A stretch of DNA of 64,000 nucleotides, from the NCBI GenBank assembly GCA_019038745.1, contig JAHOYV010000044.1:62001-126000 (forward strand), written 5' to 3'. The position numbers and the translations under genes were made by a program. The notes under the pieces are model-generated. The model saw nothing but the letters and a program-made list of their open reading frames with translations. It ran no database searches and had not been told where the DNA came from. The stretch is from Gemmatimonadales bacterium (GTDB lineage: Bacteria; Krumholzibacteriota; Krumholzibacteriia; LZORAL124-64-63). Of this stretch, positions 9,619 to 18,111 are shown piece by piece. Numbering within the stretch: position 1 is the stretch's first letter; each line of letters opens with the position of its first letter.

Positions 9619-10332
9619 TTGGACGAGAAGATTTTGATCAACACCCTGGTGGAGTTGGCTGGGCTGGAAGAAGAACTGGTTGCCGCCCGCGGTTTGCTGG
9701 CCCGAAACAAGGCTCGGGAAGGGAGTCTGGGGGACCTCCAACAGGAGTACAGCCAGGATGCCGATCGGGTAGAAAATGTCGGCAAGGCGAAGGAAATCAG
9801 CTTCCGTAATCGAGAAGGAGAGATCCTGCGGTTGGAAGCCGGCTTGGCCGATCGCAGGAACAAGCTGGCCGGCGTGGGGGATCCGCGGCAGATACAGGCC
9901 TTGAAAAAGGAAATCGATATCCTGTCCGGGAAACTGGACGAACTGGAAACGCAGGCCCTGGAATTGCTGGACGAAGCCCGGGACAACTCTCGGGAAGCGG
10001 AAACCGCTCGCCAGGAGAGTAATGAGCAGGAGGAAAACGTGCTTCATCAACAAGGAATCATGCGGGAAGAATCGGCTCGCGCAGCCGCTGCCGAAACGGA
10101 GCTGGTGGCGGAGATCGAGCGTCTGGTCGGCTTGCTGCCCAGTTCCGTTTCCCGGCATGTCAGCCGCTTACGAAAGGGCCTCGATCAGTCGTCCGTATAT
10201 ATTGCAAGCGGGGCCTGCGGAGGTTGTTTCGGCCAATTGCCTACTCAACAGGGAATTGCCGCCGAGCAGGGGAAATCACTGGTCCAATGCCCTTCATGCG
10301 CACGGTACGTCGTACACCGCCCCTGGCGCTGA
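9619..10332 (+). CDS. C4-type zinc ribbon / coiled-coil protein
   Basis: This 237-residue protein belongs to the widespread family typified by chlamydial CT398. A long charged coiled coil (about residues 1-190) is followed by a zinc ribbon with the Cys pairs CGGC and CPSC near the C-terminus. The exact function is unknown; family members are proposed to act as adaptors. The TTG at 9619 is chosen because GGAGG lies 8 bases upstream; the frame is open further upstream but without a ribosome-binding site. A zinc-ribbon / RNase H pair is a recurring arrangement in bacteria, which suggests a nucleic-acid role. Confidence 0.85.
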   Translation: MDEKILINTLVELAGLEEELVAARGLLARNKAREGSLGDLQQEYSQDADRVENVGKAKEISFRNREGEILRLEAGLADRRNKLAGVGDPRQIQALKKEIDILSGKLDELETQALELLDEARDNSREAETARQESNEQEENVLHQQGIMREESARAAAAETELVAEIERLVGLLPSSVSRHVSRLRKGLDQSSVYIASGACGGCFGQLPTQQGIAAEQGKSLVQCPSCARYVVHRPWR

Positions 10333-10397
10333 CTAGGGGCCAGGGCCGAAAACATTTATCGCGGGAGGATTCTCCCGCCTGGAGAAGGAACAACACG

Positions 10398-11123
10398 ATG
10401 AGCAACCCCAATCAACCCGAAACCCTGCCCGAGTTGTTGCGCACCCTAGAACGCAGCGTGGATCTAAGGAGTCTGGCCCGCGAATGCGGCCTGTCTGTCA
10501 GGGAATTGCGGCGACGACTGTCCATCTGGCGGCGTGAGATCAAAGTTGAACCGGATGCTGATCCCTCAACCAGCAAATCGGCCTCCAGGCAGGCCACAAG
10601 TAAGGGAGACCGTGGGCCATCGGGCAAGGTGGCTCCCAAACGGTCCCGGAAATCAGAAATAAAATGGCCCGAGTTGGTTTTTGCCGTTGATTTGAAAGAT
10701 AATCCTCTGCCCTCAAAGGGTTTGAGGGTTATGGAAGTTTTTACCGACGGGGCCAGCCGCGGCAATCCGGGACCCGCCTCTGTAGGGGTTCTCTTCCGAC
10801 AGAAAAACGGCCCGGATCTTTGCGAGTATTATGAGCCCATAGGCCGGGCTACGAACAATGTGGCCGAATACAAAGCCGTGCTGGCGGCTCTGGAGCATTG
10901 TCAACGTTGGAAAGTGGGCAGTGTCCACTTGTTCATGGACAGCGAATTGATCGTCCGGCAATTGAAGGGTGTTTACCAGGTCAAGAGCCCGGATCTGCGC
11001 CCTTTGTACCAGCAGGTCCTGTTTCTCAGCCGCAAGATCAAGGACTTCCAGGTTACGCATATTCCACGCGCCAAAAATGCCCATGCGGATATGCTGGCCA
11101 ACAAGGCTTTGGACCAAGCCTGA
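10398..11123 (+). CDS. RNase HI family protein with N-terminal helical extension
   Basis: This 241-residue protein is predicted to cleave RNA in RNA:DNA hybrids. The C-terminal RNase H fold carries the four acidic catalytic positions: FTDGASRGNPGP (Asp), NNVAEYKAVLAAL (Glu), LFMDSELIVRQLKG (Asp) and AKNAHADMLANKAL (Asp). The first 45 residues form a compact helix-turn-helix-like unit (DLRSLARECGLSVRELRRRL) followed by a basic, low-complexity linker. GGAGAAGGAA lies upstream of the ATG. The extension is not part of standard RnhA and may add DNA or hybrid binding (inference). Confidence 0.88.
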   Translation: MSNPNQPETLPELLRTLERSVDLRSLARECGLSVRELRRRLSIWRREIKVEPDADPSTSKSASRQATSKGDRGPSGKVAPKRSRKSEIKWPELVFAVDLKDNPLPSKGLRVMEVFTDGASRGNPGPASVGVLFRQKNGPDLCEYYEPIGRATNNVAEYKAVLAALEHCQRWKVGSVHLFMDSELIVRQLKGVYQVKSPDLRPLYQQVLFLSRKIKDFQVTHIPRAKNAHADMLANKALDQA

Positions 11124-11178
11124 GCCATTCTACTCGGAAGGCCTATTCAGACCGATCGGAATCTTTACTGCTTTTCGT

Positions 11179-11207
11179 GTGACATCCCGGCGGGTTCCGT
11201 CTATTAT
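11179..11207 (+). promoter_or_regulatory. Sigma-70 promoter of rnpB
   Basis: A -35 GTGACA (11179-11184) and a -10 TATTAT (11202-11207) have a 17-base spacer. The predicted start falls at about 11214, exactly at the first base of the predicted RNase P RNA P1 helix, which supports both calls. Confidence 0.8.
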
Positions 11208-11213
11208 GGCTTT

Positions 11214-11623
11214 GTGAGAAGTCGGGGAGACAGTCGCGTGTCTCCCGAACATTTGATCGGGAGGTTCGAGGAAAGTCCGAGCTCCGCAGGGCAGGGTGCT
11301 GGTTAACGGCCAGGGGGAGTGATCCCACGGAAAGTGCCACAGAAAATATACCGCCTCGGCACCGGATCCGTCCGGGACCGGGGTAAGGGTGAAATGGTGA
11401 GGTAAGAGCTCACCGCGCCTCTGGTGACAGGGGTGGCAGGGTAAACCCCACCTGGAGCAAGACCAAATAGAGGAGGATGAGGCGGCCCGCCTCGCTAGGA
11501 CTCCCGGGTAGGTCGCTAGAGGCCGTTGGCAACGGCGGCCCGAGATACATGACTGTCGTCGTCCCGGTTTTCCCCAGGGAAACCCTGACGGTAACAGGAC
11601 TCGGCTTACGACCGGCTTCTCAC
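11214..11623 (+). ncRNA. rnpB: RNase P RNA, bacterial type A
   Basis: This is the catalytic RNA that matures tRNA 5' ends. Hallmark conserved segments are present in order: GAGGAAAGTCCGAGCTCC (11268 on), the AGCAAGACCAAATAGAG block near 11457, and ACAGGACTCGGCTTA near 11594. The ends pair to form P1 (GTGAGAAGTCGG with the 3' CCGGCTTCTCAC). The length of about 410 bases is normal for type A. It sits between the RNase H gene and recJ. Confidence 0.96.
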
Positions 11624-11733
11624 GTTATTCCGTTTCCTGGGCCCGGTTCGTTTTTACGGCGCTGGGCCCGAATCATTCTGGCGGATATTGCCGGATTCTG
11701 CCCCGGGGCTTTCCCTGGTGTTACGGAGGACGT

Positions 11734-13608
11734 GTGCAATTCGAGATGGGATTCGATTTCCCGGGCCCGGTAGGGGTATTCACCGGGCGGCCTTGGCAAC
11801 CCCATGCCACCATCGATCCGGACTTGGTGGATCGTATGAGGCGGGAAGTGCCTCTGCATTTTCAGGTGTCGGACCATCTGCTCCAGATTCTGGGTGTAAG
11901 AGGGGTTACCGAGCCCAAGGAACTGGAACGGTTTTTCTACCCTGCCATCGATCAACTTCACGACCCGTTCCTTCTTAGGGAAATGGATGCCGCCGTGGAA
12001 CGGATGTTCCTGGCGGCACGTCGTGGCGAAAAAGTTGCAGTGCACGGAGATTTCGACGTTGATGGTTTGACGGGGTGTGCTCTTTTGGTCGAAACCCTGG
12101 CCGCCCTGGAAGTGGGCGGATCCAGTCCCCAGGTGATGCCGGGTTTCATCCCCGACAGGGCTACAGACGGTTACGGAGTGGCCGAACGCATGATTCGCCA
12201 ATGGGCCTCCGAAGGCGTACAACTCCTGATTACCGTGGATACCGGAGCTGCGGCTATTGCAGAGTTGGAGCTTGCCGGCGAACTGAGTATGGATGTCATT
12301 GTACTGGATCACCACATATTCGAACAACGCCCGCCTGCGGTGGCGGTTGTCAACCCCCGCCGGACCGATGCTGATTATCCGAACACCGAACTTTGCGGTG
12401 TGGCGGTGGCCTTCAAGTTCGCCCAGGCCCTGAAGACTGGGGATCCCCAGTGCCTTCCCGATGATTTCCTGGCCGGGGTTCTGGATCTGGTTTCCCTGGG
12501 ACTGGTGGCGGACCAGATGTCTCTGGTGGGGGAAAACCGCATCCTGGTGAAGAAGGGACTGGAGCGATTCAACGACCGGGGATTGATCCGGCCGGGCCTG
12601 GCGGCTCTGCTGGATATCAGTGGTCTGGATAGGGGCTTCCCCGTGACCACGGGCGAATTCGCCTACCAACTTGCGCCGCGTTTGAATGCTTGTGGACGGA
12701 TCGGGCGGGTCATGTCCGCCCTGGAATTATTGCTCACCAGGGATCCTGAACGGGCCCGCGTTCTGGCCGATGAGGCCAACCGGACCAACAGCCGTCGCAA
12801 GGAACAGGATTTGTTGCTGAAGGACGAAGCCATCGCCATGGCCGTACCTTTCGTTGAGCGGGGCGATCCCGGTCTGGTCTTGTCCTCGAATTCCTGGCAC
12901 AAGGGAATCATCGGGATCGGTTCAGCCCGTTTGGTGGAGCAATACCAGATTCCGGTAGTTCTCATAGCCGTCGAAGGGGAGGAAGCCAGAGGGTCCGCCC
13001 GCAGCGTGCCCAACGTCGATGTAAAGGAAGTTCTGGACAAGTGCTCACCTTTTCTGATGCGGCACGGAGGGCACGCCCAGGCGGCGGGGATGACTCTTCG
13101 GGCCAAGGATATTCCCGCCTTCCGGGAAGCTTTTCTGGATGTTTTACGTCATGAGGATCATTCGGGTCCGATTCCGGAAGGCTACGATCTGGATTTGTGT
13201 TTGGACCGGTTGGGGAGCAAGGATGTGGCTCGCCTTGTGCGGGAGCTGGATCATCTGGAACCTTTCGGTTCGGGCAATCGCAAGCCGGTTTTTCGCTGCT
13301 GTGGCCTGCAGCTACAGCGGCCACCCTCGGTGCTCAGCGGCGGGGCCCATCTTCGCTTTGCCTTCCGGGGTCCCTCGCAACCCCTGGATGAGGACACGCC
13401 TGCCCTGGGCAGGGAGTTCATCTCATTCGGAACCGGCGATGCTTGGCGCCGGATGATGGAAAAGGAGGGCTGGCAGTCCCGCGACCTCCTGGATCAGCGT
13501 TGGGATATTCTTTTCCAGATCGGGCGTTCCACCTTCCGGCCACGCAGCGGCCAATACGATCCTGTTCAGCAACTGCTGGTGGATATCAGGCCGGCGGCCT
13601 CGACTTGA
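11734..13608 (+). CDS. recJ: Single-stranded-DNA exonuclease RecJ
   Basis: This is a 5'-3' ssDNA exonuclease used in RecF-pathway recombination and mismatch and base repair. The 624-residue product has DHH motifs HGDFDVDG (about residue 104; Phe replaces the usual Tyr) and VLDHH, then the DHHA1 domain with HKGIIGIGSARLVE and RHGGHAQAAGM, and a C-terminal OB-like region. The start is uncertain: GTG 11734 follows GGAGGA by only 3 bases, while ATG 11746 lies 15 bases from it. The 3' end overlaps the likely start of rel. Confidence 0.95.
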   Translation: MQFEMGFDFPGPVGVFTGRPWQPHATIDPDLVDRMRREVPLHFQVSDHLLQILGVRGVTEPKELERFFYPAIDQLHDPFLLREMDAAVERMFLAARRGEKVAVHGDFDVDGLTGCALLVETLAALEVGGSSPQVMPGFIPDRATDGYGVAERMIRQWASEGVQLLITVDTGAAAIAELELAGELSMDVIVLDHHIFEQRPPAVAVVNPRRTDADYPNTELCGVAVAFKFAQALKTGDPQCLPDDFLAGVLDLVSLGLVADQMSLVGENRILVKKGLERFNDRGLIRPGLAALLDISGLDRGFPVTTGEFAYQLAPRLNACGRIGRVMSALELLLTRDPERARVLADEANRTNSRRKEQDLLLKDEAIAMAVPFVERGDPGLVLSSNSWHKGIIGIGSARLVEQYQIPVVLIAVEGEEARGSARSVPNVDVKEVLDKCSPFLMRHGGHAQAAGMTLRAKDIPAFREAFLDVLRHEDHSGPIPEGYDLDLCLDRLGSKDVARLVRELDHLEPFGSGNRKPVFRCCGLQLQRPPSVLSGGAHLRFAFRGPSQPLDEDTPALGREFISFGTGDAWRRMMEKEGWQSRDLLDQRWDILFQIGRSTFRPRSGQYDPVQQLLVDIRPAAST

Positions 13609-15833
13609 ATCCTTGGCGTAAAGCAGGGATTGCGGCCGGGGAGGGCGATGGAGCCGGATCCGTCGATCCGGTCCTGAGCCAGATGATGGAGGATATTTGG
13701 GAACGGGTGCAGGAGTACAATCCCAAAGCCGACAAGGAAAAACTTTGGTCCGGATTCAGCTTCGCCAGGGAAGCCCACCGGGAGCAGACCCGCAAGAGCG
13801 GAGAACCTTTCTTTACCCACGCCTTGACCGTCGCCCTCATCCTGACCGATCTGCGGCTGGACATCGATACCCTGATCGCGGCCATGGTTCACGATGTGGT
13901 CGAGGATACCGACTACACGCTGGACGATATCCGTGACCACTTTGGAGACGAAGTGGCCAACATGGTCGACGGCGTCACCAAGATCAGCGGAATCCGCGAA
14001 GTAAACAAGGCGGCCCGCAAGGCGGAGACGTACCGCAAACTGGTGCTGTCCATCGCTCGGGATCCGCGCACCGTCCTGATAAAATTGGCCGATCGTCTCC
14101 ACAATATGCGGACCATAGAATTCCTGGCCCCGGACCGTCAGCAGGATATCAGCCAGGAGACCATGGATGTCTATGCTCCGTTGGCCCACCGCTTCGGGAT
14201 TGCGAAGATGAAATGGGAACTGGAGGATTTGTCCTTCAAGGTTCTGCAGCCCGAGCGGTATTTCGAGATCGAAAGCGGGATAAACCAGACCCGGGCCGAG
14301 CGGGAGCGTCTGATCAGGGAGTTCACGGCTCCTCTCAAGGAGGCCCTGGACAAGGCGGGTATCGAGTGCACGTTGGCCGGGCGGCCCAAACACTTCTACT
14401 CCATCTACCGGAAGATGCAGACCCAGGAAATCGGGCTGGAACGTATCTACGACCTGCTGGCTCTGCGGGTCATCGTTGCGGACAAGACCGACTGCTACCA
14501 CGCGCTGGGAATACTGCACAGCATCTTCCCGCCACTTGGCGACCGTATCAAGGACTACATCGCAACCCCGAAGCCCAACATGTACCAGTCCATCCATTCC
14601 ACAGCCCGGGTTCCCGGCGGAAAATACATTGAAGTGCAGATTCGAACCACCGAGATGCATGAGAGGGCCGAGTTGGGTATTGCTGCCCACTGGCGCTACA
14701 AGGAAGGCGGGGGTACGGACAAGGCTGATCTGGCCGGGATGGTCAAGTGGTTGCGCCAGATCATGGCCTGGCAGGAGGATGTCTCCGATGCTCGCGAGTT
14801 CATGGAGACCCTGAAGACTGATTTCTTCCTGGAGGAACTGTTCGTTTTCAGTCCCGGCGGTGATGTTTTTCAGCTTCCGGCGGGAGCCACACCCTTGGAT
14901 TTTGCCTTTCGCATCCACTCTGAAGTGGGTTACTGCTGCGTAGGGGCCAAAGTGAATGGGCGCATCGTCAGCCTGCGCTCCGAGCTGAAGAATGGCGACA
15001 TCGTGGAGATCCTGACCACCAAGACACCCAGTCCCAGCAGCAATTGGCTGGACATAGTCAAGACCAGCCGGGCCAAGCATCATATCCGACGTTGGCTGAA
15101 AACATCCCAGTTCACCGGCAGTGTTAAGCTGGGTCGCGAAATACTTGAGCGTGAGTTGAAACGGGCCCATGTGAGGGCCAAGATCGATAAGGATTTATTG
15201 TCCGTGGCCCAGGAGATGGGATACGGCGATCTCGACAAACTCCTGGCCGCTGTGGGCAGGGGTGATATCTCCCACGCCAAGGTGATCGCCCGGGTTATTC
15301 CCCCACCCGAATCTACGGCCGAAAAGGTCATCTCTCTGGGGAAGGATCTATACGGAAACCTGTTGCGGCGTCCCACCACGGGGGTGCGCGTGGCAGGGGT
15401 GGATAATCTAATGGTTTCCTATGCCCGCTGCTGCCAGCCAATCCCAGGAGACAGCGTGGTCGGCGTTGTTACGAGGGGACGCGGCGTGTCGGTTCATCGG
15501 GCCGGTTGCTCCAACCTGAATGATCCCAACCTGGGCCCGGAACGTCTCATCGAAGTGACCTGGGATGTGGGGCCGGGCCAGACCTTCTACGTCAAACTCA
15601 TTATTCTGTCGGTCGACCGGAAGAACCTGCTGCTGGACGTCAGTAACGTTTTGAACCTGACCAACACCAATATCCAGAGTGGGGATTTTTCCTCCGAGGA
15701 AGGGGTTGCCAAGGTCACCCTGGTAGTAGAGGTTCGGAATCTGAACAATCTGGAGAAGATCCTTTCAGCCGTCTCCAAGGTTAAGGGTGTTCAAAAGATC
15801 GATCGATATCAGCTGGGTTCCGGACCGGGTTGA
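13605..15833 (+). CDS. Bifunctional (p)ppGpp synthetase/hydrolase Rel
   Basis: This RelA/SpoT-family enzyme controls stringent-response alarmones. The HD hydrolase domain keeps its metal ligands (FFTHALTVAL, MVHDVVEDT, LIKLADRLHNMRT). The synthetase domain has YDLLALRVIVADKTDCYHAL, and the RIKD form of the RxKD loop typical of bifunctional enzymes rather than the ExDD of RelA. TGS (ELFVFSPGGDVFQLP) and C-terminal ACT domains follow. The start is uncertain: TTG 13605 overlaps the recJ stop by 4 bases; ATG 13683 or 13686 are alternatives just before the first conserved helix. Confidence 0.95.
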   Translation: MNPWRKAGIAAGEGDGAGSVDPVLSQMMEDIWERVQEYNPKADKEKLWSGFSFAREAHREQTRKSGEPFFTHALTVALILTDLRLDIDTLIAAMVHDVVEDTDYTLDDIRDHFGDEVANMVDGVTKISGIREVNKAARKAETYRKLVLSIARDPRTVLIKLADRLHNMRTIEFLAPDRQQDISQETMDVYAPLAHRFGIAKMKWELEDLSFKVLQPERYFEIESGINQTRAERERLIREFTAPLKEALDKAGIECTLAGRPKHFYSIYRKMQTQEIGLERIYDLLALRVIVADKTDCYHALGILHSIFPPLGDRIKDYIATPKPNMYQSIHSTARVPGGKYIEVQIRTTEMHERAELGIAAHWRYKEGGGTDKADLAGMVKWLRQIMAWQEDVSDAREFMETLKTDFFLEELFVFSPGGDVFQLPAGATPLDFAFRIHSEVGYCCVGAKVNGRIVSLRSELKNGDIVEILTTKTPSPSSNWLDIVKTSRAKHHIRRWLKTSQFTGSVKLGREILERELKRAHVRAKIDKDLLSVAQEMGYGDLDKLLAAVGRGDISHAKVIARVIPPPESTAEKVISLGKDLYGNLLRRPTTGVRVAGVDNLMVSYARCCQPIPGDSVVGVVTRGRGVSVHRAGCSNLNDPNLGPERLIEVTWDVGPGQTFYVKLIILSVDRKNLLLDVSNVLNLTNTNIQSGDFSSEEGVAKVTLVVEVRNLNNLEKILSAVSKVKGVQKIDRYQLGSGPG

Positions 15834-15851
15834 CCGAACTGGAGGAGTGAA

Positions 15852-16316
15852 TTGCGCTGTGTAGTGCAGAGGAGTGGGCCCGCCAGGGTCGTGGTGGGGG
15901 ACAGGGAAATCGGAGCCATCGAAAAGGGGCTGGTGGTTCTGGCCGCCTTCTCGGCCACCGACACCGAAGCCGAGTTGTCATGGATGGCCCGCAAGCTGGT
16001 TGGACTGCGAATTTTCAACGACGACCAGGATAAGATCAACCTGGCGCTGGGTGATGTCGGCGGAGGCATCTTGCTGGTTTCCCAGTTCACCCTTTACGGG
16101 GATTGCCGCAAGGGTAATCGGCCCAGCTTTGTCGGTTCCGCGTCGCCGGCTGAGGCCAGGGTGTTGTACAATCGCTTCAGCCGGATCCTGCGTGAAATAT
16201 GGCCCGAAGTGGCTGAGGGAGAATTCGGGGCCAGTATGGGGGTGGAGCTCCTCAACGACGGGCCCGTCACACTGATCATCGACCGGGAGGCGGCCGGTGG
16301 AGACACAGAACCATGA
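15852..16316 (+). CDS. dtd: D-aminoacyl-tRNA deacylase
   Basis: This 154-residue chiral proofreading enzyme hydrolyses D-amino acids and glycine mischarged onto tRNA. Family motifs are SQFTLYGDCRKG with the downstream RPSF segment, and NDGPVTLII (the GPxT motif of the active site). It initiates at TTG 15852, with GGAGGAG at 15841-15847 upstream, and gives the usual LRxVVQR N-terminus. It overlaps maf by four bases (ATGA), which implies coupled translation. Confidence 0.95.
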   Translation: MRCVVQRSGPARVVVGDREIGAIEKGLVVLAAFSATDTEAELSWMARKLVGLRIFNDDQDKINLALGDVGGGILLVSQFTLYGDCRKGNRPSFVGSASPAEARVLYNRFSRILREIWPEVAEGEFGASMGVELLNDGPVTLIIDREAAGGDTEP

Positions 16317-16975
16317 GCCCTGTTACTTCTCCCTTCATAGACTGGCCCGAAGATCTGGTGCTGGTGCTGGCTTCCCGCTCACCCAGACGATCGGAACTGT
16401 TGGAGATCGCCGGAATCCCCTTCGAAGTCCAACCTGCGAGTCTGGTGGAGGCCGACCTGGCCGCCGAGTTGGTAGGCGGGCCGAAAGGGCAACTGATCGA
16501 CCCGGCGAGATACGCGGTGGCCCTTGCCGAGGCCAAGGCCGGGGACGTGGCCAGGGACAGGCCGGACCGCTTGGTGCTGGGTGCCGATACGGTGGTCGTT
16601 CTGGACGGCGAGATCCTGGAAAAACCGGTGGACAGGGCCGATGCGATACGATTGTTGTCCCTGCTCTCTGGTCGTCGGCATACGGTGATCTCGGCCATCG
16701 CCCTGGTGGGTGGTTTGGCTGATCGTTTTGGCGCCAAAGGATCCACCCCCAACGGCCTGAGTGCCTGGGAATGCACAGAGGTGGAGTTTCTCCCCCTTGA
16801 TTCCAGAGCCATTGAACGCTACGTGGATACGGGTGAGCCGATGGACAAGGCGGGGGCCTATGGAATCCAGGGTTACGGCGCCATGATGGTGCGCGAAGTG
16901 GTCGGCTGCTATTTCAACGTCATGGGGTTGCCTCTGGCTCGGATGGGCAGGTTGCTGCGGGAAATCCTGGCCTGA
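16313..16975 (+). CDS. maf: Maf family nucleoside triphosphate pyrophosphatase
   Basis: This 220-residue protein hydrolyses non-canonical or excess NTPs to NMP and PPi (dTTP/UTP for the YhdE type). It has the Maf signature LASRSPRRSELLEIAG, LVLGADTVVVLDGEILEKP, and KAGAYGIQGYGAMMV with the closing NVMGLPL. The last segment resembles the YhdE-type (dTTPase/UTPase) subgroup. A slightly extended loop (residues 45-70) separates the first two motifs. It is translationally coupled to dtd. Confidence 0.93.
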   Translation: MSPVTSPFIDWPEDLVLVLASRSPRRSELLEIAGIPFEVQPASLVEADLAAELVGGPKGQLIDPARYAVALAEAKAGDVARDRPDRLVLGADTVVVLDGEILEKPVDRADAIRLLSLLSGRRHTVISAIALVGGLADRFGAKGSTPNGLSAWECTEVEFLPLDSRAIERYVDTGEPMDKAGAYGIQGYGAMMVREVVGCYFNVMGLPLARMGRLLREILA

Positions 16976-17028
16976 TTTCCGGTACCCGAAAAACGGGTTT
17001 GAGAAGAAAGAAGAAAGAGAATAGCCGG

Positions 17029-18111
17029 ATGCAATCATTACCATTTCCTTTTCCGGTAGTGCAGTGGAAAGACGGTCAGGTAGTACTTATCGATCAAACC
17101 CTGCTGCCCGGCAAACTGGAATACAGACGCTGTGCGGATATTGAGACCCTTTGCCTGGCCATCCGGGAATTGGCGGTTCGCGGCGCTCCGGCGATCGGGG
17201 TGGCTGCGGCCTACGGTTTGGCCTTGTCCTGGAACTTGAATCGGGGTGCGGGCCGACCCCTCACCGATATTCTCAGCGCTTTCCAGGACGACCGCGTCTC
17301 TCTGGCCGCTACTCGTCCTACTGCGGTGAATCTTTTCTGGGCCCTGGACCGACTGGGGAGGTTGGCCGAGAACCTGGTTGCCGCAGCCGATCTGGACGCC
17401 GATGGTATCGGGGTGGCTCTTCTCGCCGAGGCCCACGCGGTACTGGAGCAGGACATTGCAATGAGCAGGGCCCTGGGCCTGGCCGGTCAGGAATTACTGC
17501 CGGATTCGGCTACCGTTCTTACCCACTGCAACGCCGGCGGTCTGGCCACCGGGGGCTATGGCACGGCCCTGGGGGTAATTTTCGCTGCCCGGGAAGCGGG
17601 CAAAAGTATTTCGGTGTACGCCGACGAGACACGTCCCCTGCTGCAGGGGGCCCGCCTGACCGCCTGGGAACTGGCGGACCAGGGGATCGATGTTACGGTG
17701 ATCTGCGATTCCGCCGCCGCCACCGTTCTGGCCCAGGGCAGGATTGATGCCGTGATCACCGGCGCAGACCGCATCGTGGCGAACGGGGATGCAGCCAACA
17801 AGATCGGCACCTATCCCCTGGCCGTTCTGGCCCATCGTCACGGCGTCCCTTTTTACGTGGCAGCCCCTGTATCGACCTTTGATCCGGATACGGCATCGGG
17901 AAAGGGGATCGTAATCGAGGAGCGGGACCCCCAAGAGGTTCAGGAGTTTCATGGTTCTCGTTCCACACCCGCCGGGGTCAAGGCGTTCAATCCTGCCTTC
18001 GACGTTACTCCTGGCGAATTGATAACCGCCATCATCACCGATCGTGGTGTATTTAAGCCCCCCTACACTTCTTCCTTGAGGGCCCTCGGTCCTGATATGG
18101 AGCTGAAATGA
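17029..18111 (+). CDS. mtnA: S-methyl-5-thioribose-1-phosphate isomerase
   Basis: This 360-residue enzyme of methionine salvage converts methylthioribose-1-phosphate to methylthioribulose-1-phosphate. Motifs are RGAPAIGVAAAYG, THCNAGGLATGGYGTALG (catalytic Cys), DETRPLLQGARLTAWEL, TGADRIVANGDAANKIGTY (catalytic Asp) and PFYVAAPVSTFD. The ATG at 17029 is chosen over an in-frame TTG at 16999 because the purine-rich GAAAGAGA lies upstream. No other mtn gene is in the window; some bacteria use MtnA with a split pathway. It overlaps purB by four bases. Confidence 0.95.
   Translation: MQSLPFPFPVVQWKDGQVVLIDQTLLPGKLEYRRCADIETLCLAIRELAVRGAPAIGVAAAYGLALSWNLNRGAGRPLTDILSAFQDDRVSLAATRPTAVNLFWALDRLGRLAENLVAAADLDADGIGVALLAEAHAVLEQDIAMSRALGLAGQELLPDSATVLTHCNAGGLATGGYGTALGVIFAAREAGKSISVYADETRPLLQGARLTAWELADQGIDVTVICDSAAATVLAQGRIDAVITGADRIVANGDAANKIGTYPLAVLAHRHGVPFYVAAPVSTFDPDTASGKGIVIEERDPQEVQEFHGSRSTPAGVKAFNPAFDVTPGELITAIITDRGVFKPPYTSSLRALGPDMELK

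Noticed and set aside
11620-12669. Antisense open frame opposite recJ
   Set aside because: It overlaps the 3' tail of rnpB and the conserved RecJ motifs; the protein is of low-complexity composition with no recognisable family.
13566-15170. Long antisense open frame (534 codons) opposite rel
   Set aside because: It lies wholly within the conserved rel coding sequence, lacks a ribosome-binding site and shows no domain; it is a by-product of GC-rich codon usage.
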